DNA of 64,000 nucleotides from Beverwykella pulmonaria (GCA_001599595.1 BCHH01000003.1:500287-564286); one strand, 5' to 3'; counted from the first letter of the stretch, positions 24,966 through 36,939 are shown. Numbers and translations are program-made. The notes: a model not told the origin generated them from the sequence alone.

Positions 24966-25539
24966 GATAGTTGAAAACGCGAGAAAGAATGCGATGAGAC
25001 AATTATAGGAAAGTTTTCAGACATGACATGAGACGAGATATAAAGAGATATAAAAAGACCCGCTGCCATCGTTTTGTGCTGTGCCGCATGCAAGCCACCA
25101 GGGTGTTTCTGTACGCGCCTGGGAACCGCGCAGCAAAATTGAGTGGACAACACCCTCGCAAATTACTCAGGCATTCAAGCTCTAAGGTTCCAAGGCTAGG
25201 TGGCCAATTTTTTTTGTAAGACACATCTAACATTTATTTGTAGTAGCGCAACGACTTCAAGCATGGACGAGACGAAGCAAAACTTATTTACCAAAACCTC
25301 TCTTCCCGTACTCATCTCCAATCCAACTCCATCAATACACACTGCGATAAGAGAACGCCATTTGTACTCCAGCTGTCTTCCCGAACAGTCTGCCTTGCTT
25401 CATTTTCCTTCCCGTCTGATGTCAAATAGAGAAAGCAGCAATTGAGATTCTTCCCTCCTACGTTATTTGTTCTCGTCCCGTTCAAGATATTGCATTGTAA
25501 GGCTACATGACCGTACATGGAATGCAGCAGAAAGAGCAG
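24966..25539. other. intergenic, no gene seen
   Basis: About 570 bases upstream of the membrane-protein gene. It contains overlapping short frames on both strands with no domain signal. Confidence 0.5.
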
Positions 25540-25785
25540 TCATCGCCGCAATAGCAGGGAAGCTTGACGGGCCCGGGCTTCGCGATCGAGGAAACGGTTG
25601 TAGAGACGGATCCCTTGGTGGAGGCAGGCATCGTTGCGAAAGAGTGTTTTCAGGTGCCTCAATCGAGTGTTCGAGGAAGATAGAGTGTCGTATAGCTCTG
25701 CGGACGGAAGATGTGGAAATGCGGTGCGGTCGTTGATGAGATTGATGGGTTTCGCTTCTGTGAACTTGTCAGGGTCCGTGGACAT
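25540..25785 (-). CDS. possible small protein, 81 residues, unknown
   Basis: An intronless frame with normal amino-acid composition and C-rich third codon positions, unlike the shadow frames around it. The segment FPHLPSAELYDTLSSSNTRL looks helical and polar. No domain is recognised, and there is no signal peptide or membrane segment. It stands alone in a 1.3-kb gap between the membrane-protein gene and LSB5. The opposite strand has a competing 89-residue frame with a less protein-like composition. Expression or conservation data would be needed to be sure. Confidence 0.45.
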   Translation of the reverse strand: MSTDPDKFTEAKPINLINDRTAFPHLPSAELYDTLSSSNTRLRHLKTLFRNDACLHQGIRLYNRFLDREARARQASLLLRR

Positions 25786-26284
25786 TAAGATCGTCAGCGC
25801 TGCACTAACAATTTAAGAACGCTTGCCAAAACAATGGGTTGGGGCAAATGGGAGTAAAGGCGAGTGTTGGAGGTTGGAGGGGGATAAATAAGTCATCGCG
25901 AGACGGATGGCATCCTCAGCCCTCAGACCTGTTTGCTGTGCCTGCCACACTAAACCTCGAACAGCTTGGCGTCTTCAGCGATGACGTTGCGATTCGTGGC
26001 AGTGCCGCCAGGCGATAGTGGTGCATCGCAAGGGCGCCTAAATTTTCGAAATCTAAATTGCTCCGTTAAATGACTATTGTCTTGCATTGTAGTGTCCTGT
26101 ATTGTTCCATATTATGTGAATGTTCACATTGTGACCTATTCTATCCGTGGATGCACCCTTGATCGTTCGACATGAACCTCCGAATCCAATGCGCCGAAGG
26201 GTATTCCCAACATCAAGTTTGTAATATAATGACAGTGTAGTACGGCAAGATCAAGTAACAATGTGATCTACCCGTCTTCTTCGC
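25786..26284. other. intergenic, no gene seen
   Basis: About 500 bases downstream of LSB5. No feature recognised. Confidence 0.5.
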
Positions 26285-27626
26285 TCAGACCTCTCTCCAC
26301 GTCGGTTCTCCCCGCTCATGATATGGCGTCTTGACAGCTGTAACAGGTCAGCGAATTATACGACTATTTTGTGCGTTCATCTTACCGTTATTGTCGCTGA
26401 AAGGATCGTCGTCGTCATCCTCCTCGGGCTCACTGTCAGGTTGCGCCCTTTCCTTCCCTGCAGTCGGCACCGGTGGCATTGGGATGCTCATCGGCCTGGG
26501 CGGCTTTGCAGGGGGGGTCTCGTTGATACTGAGTCCAGCCATGGCTGCTTCAGCGGACCTCGAGTAAGCAGGTTGATTCGTATACGACTCGTCGTCGTCA
26601 TTGTCACTGTCGCTGTCGTCGTCTATGCTCTTGTCCATGATCTCGAATGCCATCAGGGCTTTGACAAGCTCATCATTGGCACTTAGGAGACTGCCGATAT
26701 ATTGATCCGATTCCACGAGCTGAATGTAACGCAGAATTTGGCGACGAAGCATTTTGCAGGTTTCAAATCGCTGATTAACTTCTGGGTTGGCACTGACGCG
26801 CTGCTCCTCGCGATTAATCAATTGCAGTGCGTTCATCAGGTTGGTGCTAGCTACTGAAGCAGAGGCAATGGTTTCGAGCAATTGGTGCTTCTCTTTCTCT
26901 AGGCTGAAAGGTTTTCCCTTGTTCTTCTTATCCCGTTTGTCCCGCTTAAACAGCGATGAGCTGGGCAGTGGGGCGGCACCAAGAGCGACTGTCCTCCCCG
27001 TGGATGAAGACGCTTGCGGAAAAGTTGATGGTGGGGAATTGCGTCTGGTTGTCGTGGGCGAGGCTGGAGGCGAGGCCGCATTTTCACGTGCGGCTTCGGC
27101 TTCGTTTTCGCGAACAACTCGGGATTGATGGGGCTGGGGACGTCTCGTCTTCGGCAGTTCCTTGTACAAGATGGCAATCCTCTCTAGACCGGGAGTTCCT
27201 TTGTACGCCACGGCCCACTGTCGGAACAAGACATTGGCCTTTTGACGCACTTCGGCATCAACCGTGCTGTCTTTAGCTAATAGCCTGAGCCGCTCAAGAA
27301 GAGGTTCATCAGCGAACGTCTTCTGGAATCTGCTTCCAGCATTCTGAATCAGGCTATCGAGAATGACCAGGGCACGAAGCTGTCGATGTACGTTTCCATA
27401 CTTGCTAAACTTGATATTAGAGGGTCGAAAATGAATGAAGCGTAGTTGCATACAGTTTCTTTCGAAGCGCCCGAGCAGCTTCTGTGGGTCCTGTGTCTTG
27501 AATTCGTATTATTTCGATGAGGTCGACAAGCCCACTCAGATCGTCATCCTCGAATTGCTCGCTGGTCAAGCGATCAATGGACACGGTCACGGCGGTGTAG
27601 GGTTTTGAGGAACTCTCCGGGTCCAA
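26285..27626 (-). CDS. lsb5: Lsb5-like VHS-GAT protein
   Basis: Read on the - strand, exons 27454-27626, 26386-27404 and 26285-26337 join to 414 residues. An N-terminal VHS domain spans about residues 10-145. It includes ALRKKLKYGNVHRQLRALVI, rebuilt across the first intron, and FADEPLLERLRLLAKD. A basic/Ser-rich linker follows. A GAT-type three-helix region contains LMNALQLINREEQRV and LRRQILRYIQLVESDQYIG. The tail is acidic (EPEEDDDDDPFSDNN) and ends in a short exon encoding VKTPYHERGEPTWREV. Lsb5 in yeast binds ubiquitin, Arf3 and Las17, and links endocytosis to actin. The last exon was missed by a simple frame reading but restores the usual short C-terminus after the DPF motif. Confidence 0.92.
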
Positions 27627-28434
27627 TTAGCTACAGTTTTCTGGCAGTGTTCGTAAAAACATATTGGGCAAGAATGGCAATTTGCCGGAAGCTTCTTGGA
27701 AGCCGCTACACTCTTATGGCGGTGGAACGAAAGATGAAACCCCCTCCTGGCTTGAGAGAGCTGGAAGACGTCGGTGGTGTTTCTGTAATGTACAGCAAGG
27801 GCTTGGGAGGTTTGAAGGGGGTATACGTAGAGTATGATGAGGGAAATGAATCCCTTCTGCCGTCCAGCAGCGGCTGGTTGGCGAAATGAAGAAAGGCTCG
27901 TTTAAGCGCATGCCGTGTATAGAAATCAAGGAGAGTGTTGAAGTAAAGAAGCACAAACGAAAGATGTAGGAGATACGGTGACGCTGGTATGAACTCAAGG
28001 GAGATTATGGAATACTAGGCAGCGCAAGGAAGCTTACCGGCATCTTTGGGACAGCGTGGGGTACTGGGGTTTAACCGCGCTGGTCCGCAAGTGCTGTCTC
28101 GATGGATATGTCGTTTCCTTGCAGTGGTGACACTAATTTCGATTGGATCGGCTGGCACCGTGCTCAGTGGTGAGATTAGAAAGTCAAAGGGGAAGAATAG
28201 CGGCTGAGAGCGAGATCACCAAAGTAGATTACCCCGCCTGGAGGTTCGATCGAGGACGTTTGTGGGAAACGATAGCAGAGTGAGATAAAGCGAAGCGCTG
28301 GGCATAGAGCAACAAAGAGAGAGAGAGAGCGAGAGAGAGTCAGTAGGCACAGGTAAAGCTGCCTGTTCTCCTGCGGCATGTGAGGTTGAGTTGTGATGCG
28401 TGACGTGACCAGTCAGTAGTCGCATTGGGCAACC
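27627..28434. other. divergent intergenic region
   Basis: About 800 bases between the start of LSB5 (- strand) and the next gene (+ strand). It must hold both promoters. A GA-rich simple repeat lies at 28314-28341. No specific site recognised. Confidence 0.5.
28314..28341. repeat. GA microsatellite
   Basis: Imperfect (GA)n run of about 28 bases in the divergent intergenic region. Such runs are common in fungal promoters. Confidence 0.75.
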
Positions 28435-30276
28435 ATGGTGGGGTTTATCCAGAGCGCACGAGCCACGTTTTTGCTCCACATTTCTCACCTTGCACTCACA
28501 TCTCATGCTTCACCACTCCCTCATGCTTCACATTCGCCCACTCTTTGTCTGGGCGCTCGAACATGGCTCCCTATTTGGAGAGCTCGGGGTCCCGGGAGGA
28601 GCTACGAGGTTCTGATGCGTGAGCCGTCCAACACGCATCTCTCACCTCTGTCCTCCCTCGCACCGTTCTCGCCTAGGACAGGTACTGATTTCTCAAGCAG
28701 GGCAGTGCACAGCAATTTATCATTCCCACTCAGTTGGACAGCAATCAATCAGTCCACCTCATGCCAAGCATCTACCCCTCAAGCTCCGGCATCTTCCGAC
28801 AGTGCTCGACATGCGGCATCGTCTGGGAAGCGCAAACGACGAAATCCAGTAGTCGCTCAATATCTGGGGTTGAGTAGCCTGCGTAGCAGTGCACAGTCAA
28901 TGCAACCGGAGGGCTTGATTACCGTACCTTCGATAGGACCCACACTGGCATCATCGCCTTGCATGAATACCCAACGCAAGCGCGCCTTGACGACACAAAG
29001 CGGCGGAGAGGCATCAAAGCAGAGGCGAGTCTGTGATGGGCTGCGCGTGACCAAATCTGCCTCAAAGCAACTCTTGACACCCACGGACTCTCACAAGGAC
29101 AGGCCTGACCTACCCACCCCTTCCGATGGTCTCACTAATACCATGGTGAACAACACACCAATTTCTTCGTGCACTCCTGTCTCAAAGATTTCTCAATCAT
29201 CTTCACATAATCTTGCCCCAACATATACGAAGCTATTTTCTCGCGTCCATGAGTTTAGGACCTTTATGGGGGAATTTAACATTATCTCCAGTGTGACCAA
29301 ATCAAGCGACACATTACCGTCTGATCAAGGCAATGAGAAGGCTTCATGGGTGGCCGACCCAGAAGTGCAGCTAATTCAATCGTCTCCGGTATCTGCTTCT
29401 CAGAACACAGCAGAATACTCTGGTGATGACATCGACGATATTTTCGGATCGATCGACTTCGGAGATATCATTGACCACGAACATGCGACTAATTACTTGG
29501 CCCAGGGTGCAGCTGCGGTTTCAAAGGCGGCCGGCTTTGAAGACGATGCTTTTGACGATGATCTCGAAGATGCCGACCTCTTGATGCTCACTTCTGACCA
29601 GCCCGACAACACAGAGGAGGGGAATGACAACGATTGCGACCTCAGCCCCCTATCTGACGTGTACACGCCGCGGATTGACAGCGGGGAGGAGCTGTGTTCA
29701 TCTAATTTGGTGGATAGTAGCGGTTACTGCGGACCATTCAGTCAGTTTGGCTCGCTAGTCAAACGAAACCCTCGAAATGGTCGAGGTGGTGCTGAAGGCG
29801 CCGACGAGAACCAGCACAGGAAGATTATTGTCAGGCCAAACTTTCCTTCACCGGTCCGCGACCGTTCTCCTGTCATTGGACTCTCGCCAAAATCTTGTTT
29901 GAGAACCTGTTTTCGAATAGGAGAGGCAGTCAATGCTGGCCGCAACGCAGTCAGAGATAGGAAGAACGTTGTTCTAGAGCTGTACGCACGGGTCTTGAGC
30001 TCGAGCCGCGACAGCACTAAACAGAGCTTTGTTCTATGCGATCTGTACCACACCAGGCCCCCATACATCAACGCTGTGTATGATGCTAAGTTCTGGCGGT
30101 CGGTCCAGCAATACGATCTTGATGGTAACCGGCTTCTTCAAGGAAAAAAGATATGTCGGTGCATCGGAAACATGAGACGTGACGGGAGCGAGTGGGTGTT
30201 CGAAGTTTTGAGCATATGGGAGGCGACATGGGATGACATTGAATGGGTTGAAGGAATTGTGGACTTTTCAGCATGA
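28435..30276 (+). CDS. conserved fungal protein of unknown function, up to 613 residues
   Basis: One long frame. The first 60 residues look like translated leader sequence, so the true start may be a later ATG, such as 28615. The middle is Ser/Thr/Pro-rich with a basic patch (GKRKRRN) and an acidic stretch (DDIDDIFGSIDFGDIID, DDDLEDADLLML). The last 140 residues are compact and look conserved: LRTCFRIGEAVNAGRNAV, VVLELYARVLSSSRD, SFVLCDLYHTRPPYI and CRCIGNMRRDGSEWVFEVL, ending VEGIVDFSA. The alternating beta-strand pattern could be an OB-like or other small beta fold, but I do not recognise the family. The basic patch suggests nuclear location. Confidence 0.75.
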   Translation: MVGFIQSARATFLLHISHLALTSHASPLPHASHSPTLCLGARTWLPIWRARGPGRSYEVLMREPSNTHLSPLSSLAPFSPRTGTDFSSRAVHSNLSFPLSWTAINQSTSCQASTPQAPASSDSARHAASSGKRKRRNPVVAQYLGLSSLRSSAQSMQPEGLITVPSIGPTLASSPCMNTQRKRALTTQSGGEASKQRRVCDGLRVTKSASKQLLTPTDSHKDRPDLPTPSDGLTNTMVNNTPISSCTPVSKISQSSSHNLAPTYTKLFSRVHEFRTFMGEFNIISSVTKSSDTLPSDQGNEKASWVADPEVQLIQSSPVSASQNTAEYSGDDIDDIFGSIDFGDIIDHEHATNYLAQGAAAVSKAAGFEDDAFDDDLEDADLLMLTSDQPDNTEEGNDNDCDLSPLSDVYTPRIDSGEELCSSNLVDSSGYCGPFSQFGSLVKRNPRNGRGGAEGADENQHRKIIVRPNFPSPVRDRSPVIGLSPKSCLRTCFRIGEAVNAGRNAVRDRKNVVLELYARVLSSSRDSTKQSFVLCDLYHTRPPYINAVYDAKFWRSVQQYDLDGNRLLQGKKICRCIGNMRRDGSEWVFEVLSIWEATWDDIEWVEGIVDFSA

Positions 30277-30771
30277 AGTGGACGATGGACTATGAACGGT
30301 GGGCTGTGGGCCGTGGATGATACCACGACGACATGGTGGCCCAGAAAACAAGGTGTTAGTTTGTTGGAGATATGGGGGATGCGATGTTGCGAAGTCCATA
30401 GGTGTTATGGTCCATGGGGGCGCTAAAGTTCGAGTATTTTATTTCTCCCGAATGGTGTTATTTATGACATAAGCGAACTCTTAGCAATAATGAATTGCGC
30501 TTTTACTAATAAAAATAATTAGCTACCCGGTGTCACTTTTGAGGTGGCCTGGCAAAACAAATCAAAAAGGTGCCCGTTACGCGGTGTTCTCACATCAATT
30601 CACGTGAGGATCGACCGATCCGAAGTGCCAGCCCTGAGCACACCCCGCTCCACTCTCCCTCGACCTCCGCGGTGAAACGTTGATCTTCGCAACCAAAACC
30701 TCATCGCTTGCGACTGTCTGATATGTTCAATTTTCACCACTGCCGCTGCCACCGGCCCAGTCTGCTCGCCG
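30277..30771. other. intergenic, no gene seen
   Basis: About 500 bases between two + strand genes. It contains an AT-rich 3' flank and then a C-rich leader. Confidence 0.5.
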
Positions 30772-32821
30772 ATGCTGACATCCACGATGTCCGAGATTCC
30801 ACCTGCAGTTCCCGCCGTTGAGGCCCTGATCGGAAACCGCTTGGCCAGCCAGAGGGCTGAAGCAGCCATCGACGATCGCGAGGATTCCACCGCTGGCGCC
30901 CCGTTTCCCGTAAGAACACCGCCAAAGCCCCGTTCGCTCTCGGACAGTACGCCGCATCAGTTATCACCGTCGCCCAAGTTTAGAGAGCCCCTCCGTAGGT
31001 CCAAAGATGACCACCACCACAGCATCATCGCCAGCCCGCGAACACCGAGAAGACCAGAGCTCCTATCTCGAGGATTGTCGCTCCAGATGCCATCGCGTGA
31101 GATTCCCATGCCTAGCCCCGCCCACTTCGCAGCGCGCGTTCCCCTCAGCCCGCAGCTCGACGCGCGCAACACGTACGCCTCGCCAGCTTCTCTCCTGCCT
31201 CGTCGATCGAGAGGCGCCGAATATTCAAGAGCATGCACGAACCTACACCATTCGACGCTCGCCGATCAATCCTCGCCCGACTCCTCCCCGACAATCACAC
31301 AGAAGGGAATGATGATACCCTCCAGAAAGAACCGATCAAACTCAATGATCTTAGACTTCCCGAATGTGAATATTCATTCGGCGTGGGGCAACGGTGACAG
31401 GACTGCAGCCTCAAGCTCTGTGGGCAGCATGAACATGCTTGGGTCGGAGAGCTCCAGCAGCAGCTCCGACGAGGGCGACCCAATGGACCCGGACGACAAC
31501 GATGACCCAATGCTCATGACTCCGCAGGCTGTAAAGTCGAGCAACACACTGTTTGGAGGACCAGCTCTAGGAAATAGCGCTGGAGCGTGGTTCTCACCAG
31601 GAGGGCAGCCAACATTTATGAGCATACAGCGAGCGAGATTGCGCAAAGGCCGGAGCAGGAAGAGTTCGAGTTCAGCAAGCGGGCATAGCTCGATGGCAAG
31701 CCCAGGACCTGCATCTCCACCAAATGGCAAAGGCGAGGGATACTTCAACAGGGAAGCAGCGATACGGAAAGCGGGATCTCGGCGGGAGAGCCTCTCGCTT
31801 TTCACAAATGACCTCCACATATCGTCGGGTAATGACAGCGGCGATGAGGCAACGGCCATGCCACAGACGCCTGGTGTTGTTCGTAGGCCGGTGACTCGGC
31901 GGGGTAATTTACTCGTGAGTAGTCTCCAACAACGAGATCACGTGATGCTAACTCTCTCAGCCAAAATCACGACAATTTGGTCGAATCAAGGCCGAGCTGT
32001 TTGAGGAAGCCGCACCCATCGACAGCGAGTTCCGTCGCGAGGCTGAAATCATCCGACAAGTTCGTGAGAACGATGGAGACTTTGAGCGGCCCTCAACCAC
32101 CGCGCATTCATCTCCCACACTCCTTCCGGCCGTTCCCGGGCTGGACGGTCCGCTGGAAGGAGTACCAGAAGAAGGTAGCGAGAGCGGCATGAGCCTGGAT
32201 AGCTCCACGACAAGAGGGTTATTTGCTGCTTTCAATGTTGGCGCGATGAAGAACTCCACCGGAAGGGGATTCTGGAATCTACCCGACAACCCATCACATA
32301 CTCCACCACCATCATTCGCACGAGCAGGATCTTCCGCCATCAGCGAGGACATTAACATGGACTCTCCCTCGGTGTCGTCAACGTCGACCTCGCTACCCTC
32401 AACAAATGCTACCGCCGCCCCAGAGCAAGGCGGCCGCCATGGATGGGGGGTCTCTCGATCATCAACACCACAGCCACCACTAGTACCTCTTAATGCAGTA
32501 GACGGACTGAAGAAGTCGAATAAACGACGTCGGGACGACGACTTGGATGGCAACTCAATGAAGCGACGCGCCGTTTCTCCCGGTGTCAGTGTGCAGAACA
32601 GCCCAGTGCTATCACAATCGCCGGCACAGCGGGACGGCAGCTTATGGGGCACTGCAGCAAAGGCAAATAGGGAGAACTCGGCCGGCGGCCATGCTGCGGG
32701 AGAGAGGTCAAACAGCGGAGGAAGCGTCAGCGTCATGACTCCATCATTGGGACCAAAACGGGTTGGGCTTCAAGGTATGACAGATACCAGCGATGGCTTC
32801 ATGAAGATGAGTATTGAGTAA
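30772..32821 (+). CDS. Ser/Pro-rich, probably disordered fungal protein of unknown function
   Basis: Exons 30772-31914 and 31961-32821 join in frame to 667 residues. An in-frame ATG at 30787 is the alternative start. Low-complexity Ser/Pro/Asn segments alternate with short blocks that look conserved: NRSNSMILDFPNVNIHSAWG, KSRQFGRIKAELFEEAAPID, REAEIIRQVREND, KSNKRRRDDDLDGNSMKRRA and the C-terminal GLQGMTDTSDGFMKMSIE. A bipartite-like basic stretch (KKSNKRRR, MKRR) suggests a nuclear protein. Many SP/TP sites suggest phosphorylation by proline-directed kinases. I recall similar sequences only as uncharacterised ascomycete proteins. No catalytic domain is seen. Confidence 0.85.
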
Positions 32822-33204
32822 AGTTCTCGGTGTACTCTTTTGTGCCAATATGCCATTTAATTTTCTTGGAGCGCGGCGTTAGGAAGGACGGTTACACTCT
32901 CAGGGCGGAGTTTGGAATTGTAACGGCCATTGTAGCCTGGAATGTTATGAAGGAAAATTCGAACTGTCGGCCACTATTTGGTATCAATCATATTCACGGC
33001 CTCTCGAGGTTCTTCTTGACATATTCATCTTTCCTAAATGGCGTGCATGCAGTGATCGTTTGCGACCCCGGCTCCTTGACCCCTCGCCAAGATCGTCAGC
33101 TTCAACCTCCAAATGAGCCTCGAACTCTAGGCCCTGCATAACACAACACCACAGCCAAGCCTCAGCTTCCCTTTTCTTTCTTCTACTCTTCCTCGAACGC
33201 CACA
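32822..33204. other. short intergenic/promoter region
   Basis: About 380 bases upstream of the capping-protein gene. The last 60 bases are pyrimidine-rich and read as a 5' leader. Confidence 0.5.
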
Positions 33205-34240
33205 ATGTCGAAGAAGACAGCCCTGGCCTCCTTCGTGGAGAGCACACCTCCGGGAGAGGTAAGTTATTGCCCGCACCATGCTCTACTCGAGCAACATTAA
33301 CGACGTCTAGCTTGCCGATGTCACGAAAGGTATGGCGTCTTTCTCTAGGATCTGCTTCTCCCGAAACCCTCCCCACCGAATCATGCGCAAAGCACCGGGG
33401 TTTAACCTTCTGTAGCTATTAAATCGATCCTCGGCGACGACTCCGTTCACGACCTCACACCCGCCTTCGAGAAGTACAACGAAGAGCAGTTCGCGACAGT
33501 GAAACTTCCCGGCGGCAGTGCGGAGGTCATTGTTAGTCCCTACAACTCTCTGGGAGATGGCAGATACTACGATGTTGAGAGCCAGAGCTCATACGCGTTT
33601 GACCACACAACACAAAAGGCAAACGGCGTGCAATCATACGTGTTGGAGTCGAACCACTCAGATCTAGTGTAAGTGGACAAGCATATGAACTAGGAAAAAA
33701 GGCTTCGTCTATGACTGCGCGTCCACCTATACAAATTCTGATTCAGAGTACAGCAAGAGCCTTGTCAAGAGCCTAGGCACCCACGCCTTAGAACACTACC
33801 CCAAGTCCAGCATCGGCGTATACCCCACCGAAGACGACACACAACTCGCCATCCTCACCGTCGCAAACAAATACTCACCCTCCAACTTCTGGAACGGCCG
33901 GTGGCGCTCCTCCTATATCTACACCCCCACCTCCGGCACCATCAGCGGCGCAATCAAGGTCGATGTGCACTACTACGAGGATGGCAATGTGCGGCTGCTC
34001 ACAAATAAGGAGGTGGAGTTGAGTGTGGGCAAGGGAGCCAGCGCGAGCGAAGTCATGAGGCAGATTGCGAATGCGGAGAAGAAGTATCAGGAGGATCTGA
34101 ACAAGGCGTTTGGGAGTCTGAGCGAGGGCGCGTTTAAGAGTTTGAGGAGGCAGCTGCCGATTACGAGACAGAAAATTGAGTGGGAGAAGATTAGTGGGTA
34201 TAGACTGGGGCAGGATATTGGAGGCGGAAGGACAAGGTGA
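33205..34240 (+). CDS. cap1: F-actin capping protein, alpha subunit
   Basis: The alpha subunit forms a heterodimer with beta and caps barbed ends of actin filaments. Exons 33205-33258, 33311-33329 (19 bases), 33416-33668 and 33754-34240 join in frame to 270 residues, the usual family length. Visible family blocks are FVESTPPGELADV, DDSVHDLTPAFEKYNEEQF, HALEHYPKSSIGVYP, NFWNGRWRSSY, GAIKVDVHYYEDGNVRL, and the C-terminal RRQLPITRQKIEWEKISGYR. Family signature motifs are intact. The acceptor of the third intron is the second AG (33753). The first AG gives a frameshift. Confidence 0.95.
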
Positions 34241-34909
34241 GAGATGCGTGCGCATAGGAACGGCGGTCGGGGCGGTTTGCGATGGCATCCTGGTAGGTGC
34301 AGCAATATGAATTATGATTGATGTATAGAGAGGCAGAGTCATTTTTTGGGTCCTTCGGATCCTTTGGCTATTGCGTGAGACTAACATTACTGTCTTCATT
34401 ATCCTGCTGCCCATTGCGACCATATGTTTTCCGTTGCGTCTCAAAAAATTTCCACGATATGCACTATGTACTATTTGCTATCTCACTCTCTCTCTTGCTC
34501 TCTCACACTTCCGTTTCTCGCTGCTTAATTCTTGAATCTAGGCTCACTTGATACTCATGATTAGTAAGTCCCCTTCACTCTTTCCAGGAAAGTTCACTCA
34601 AAACCACGAAAACAAAGCAAATTTCGGCATGTTTTCCTCTGTAGTATCTCTTTAACGTCCCACATTAAGACTGTGTATTGTCGCTCTCCTTCTTTACTGT
34701 ATTCTACCCTCCAACACCTATCCGTTCGAGTAGTGAGCATTGCGAAGCTATCATGTAGTATTTGCACCAAGCACTCTATTCTCCAGTCTCTCTCACTCAA
34801 GATCGCCGTTATCTCCACCACTATCTGCTAATGAGTATGGCTAAAGCAATCTTTATCCTCACTTTTGCTCCTTCCTCCCTCGTGAAGCGTCGGAGAAACT
34901 TGTCCTCCG
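34241..34909. other. intergenic, no gene seen
   Basis: About 670 bases between the capping-protein gene and the first recognisable part of the helicase relic. Decayed upstream helicase sequence may be present but could not be recognised. Confidence 0.45.
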
Positions 34910-36939
34910 CCGCCGCCAAGAGGAAGAAGCCTGCGAGGTACCTGAGGGCCATATTCTGACCGCTTTGCTACCATCAGCGGAGCATGCCATGTTTATTGGG
35001 GACCACCAACAACTGCGACCCCAGCTTTCGAACCTTTACCTCTCCTCGGAAAGCCCACTGGGAAGAAGTACTCTCTGGACATCTCTCCTTTCGAGCACCT
35101 TGTTTTAAGCTACCATTCAGCACGCTTGATACTCAGCGTCGCATGCATCCGTTGATATCTACTCTGATACAACGCACCCTCTATCCAACCCTTGAAGATG
35201 CCCCAAAGGTCCTGGCCTAACCTGTTGTTGCTGGGATGAAGAAAGGACCGTTTTAGCTTGACCATACTTGGCTAGAAGCGGGCGCTGAAACGAATGAGCT
35301 AACGGCAATGTCAAAGTCGAATGATTCTAAGGTTGAGATGAATACTTGCTTAATCGCTCATCTTCTTGCCCAGGTAAAATATCAATCTCACGAGATTGCA
35401 GTATGAACACCATACCTTGGTCAATTGTGTAAGCTGCGGGCGCGCTGCTCGAACCAGTTTGAGATCGGCCTGGATGGTCGAGATTAGAAAGGGCGGACAC
35501 GGGCGAGGACGAAGGATGGCAAACACCCGCTAAAGAAGCACAGAAAGCGAGTTTGCTTTGTACGTTGAAGGTTGCAACTGTCGAAAATTTTCAGGGCGAG
35601 GAGGTTCAGATTACTATTGTGACATTGGTGAGTTCAAACAGGAGGTCCGTATATCAATTTTAAACTATACTTCTGGAAATTTTAACGTACTCGCAGCATT
35701 AACATGCTCTTGAGTCGAGCCATGCGCGGCATGTATATGATTGGTAACACTTAGACCAGCAGAAGGGCGTATATGTGGACAAAAGTCATAAACATCCTCA
35801 AGAAGGGTGACAACGTAGGAATAAATCTAACATTGTGTTGTCCCAGGCATCCATTCAGATGGGCCCTATGGATTTCGCCGCCGAACCCTTTCAGGTGGCA
35901 TGCAGTCACCCCCGTTGTGGTCCTTTATGTGGAGAGATATGCGTTCCATGACCACAACAGGAATACTCAGCCTCATGCCCTCATAGCATTTGGTATGCAC
36001 CTTCCCTTCGAAACTCTTGATCAGGAGCTCATTGGAGACTAACCTTGTCTCAGTTCGATGCCTTGTATCACCCCATGCAACTGTATCCCATCCTCCGAGC
36101 GGTGCCTAAAAAATTCAGAATGCAGACACCGATGTAGATATCCAACCGCTCAGGAGTAAGAAATGTTGGCTGACATGAATAGAGGTCCCTCTCTGTGTAG
36201 CGAGATGTGTCCGAACATGAAGTATTGTCCACAATGCGGAAGTCACTCGATCAAGTCACTAGTCGTGGATCCGGTCGCACAAACGCCCTTCTTCAAAGCA
36301 AACATTGACAAAGACCCTTTCACTGTGCCTCGTTGCGGACATGCAACCCTGATGAGCGTTATGGATGGAAAGTTGAAGCTGTTTTCTGTCTACGACCTGA
36401 ATTCCGATGGGACTATCAAGAACGTCAAGATAGCTGGACGTTTCTCCATTGATGGAGTGAAGGACCATTGTGGCAGCCCGGTATGCCGAGGTACTCTGCG
36501 TGATATCAGTCGTTATGGTTGTCTCGTCCGTCGAGTGCTTCTCGACGGGAGCACCAAGTACAATAATCGAACCCCTGTAGGTGCTGCGAAGATGGACCTC
36601 AACTTGAGATTTCATCAGAATGAGAGGGAGTGTCACGAAAAGGTTCTACCTCGAAATTTAGTGCCTACCCATTTGCTACCTAGCAGAGGTGATACCCGCT
36701 ACCAAGATGCCACAAGTTCCATTCACCCACCGAGGCTATACAATGGTGTTCAGTCCCCAATCCTTTGCCCCGATGTTGCTCCGCCCCAGCCGTCCCGGCC
36801 GCGGATACTCCCTGACAGCCAAATCTCACGGAAATTTTCAACACCGGCAAGCACATATGGCAGTCAGGTCGATTCAGAATCCTCCGATCGCAATGAAGAA
36901 TCCTTTGTTGGAGCCCAACAAATCATGCCATGCACGTAA
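34910..36939 (+). pseudogene. decayed NFX1-type zinc-finger helicase (ZNFX1-like), C-terminal part
   Basis: Conserved pieces of a superfamily 1 helicase occur in the right order but in different frames with stops between them. EGHILTALLPSAEHAMFIGD and HQQLRPQLSN lie near 34930-35030. LDTQRRMHPLISTLIQRTLY is at about 35128-35187. LEAGAETNELTAMSK is near 35275, VENFQGEEVQITIVTLV near 35580, and INMLLSRAMRGMYMIGNT near 35700. Cysteine-rich NFX1-like segments follow (SHPRCGPLCGEICVP, CITPCNCIPSSERCLKNSEC). The last 258-residue frame, 36163-36939, holds MKYCPQCGSHSIKSLVVD and GTLRDISRYGCLVRRVLLD. Intact family members run to well over 1,000 residues, and the N-terminal half is missing. The final frame could still be expressed as a fragment. 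In animals and nematodes ZNFX1 proteins act in RNA silencing and antiviral sensing; fungal roles are little known. Confidence 0.88.
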
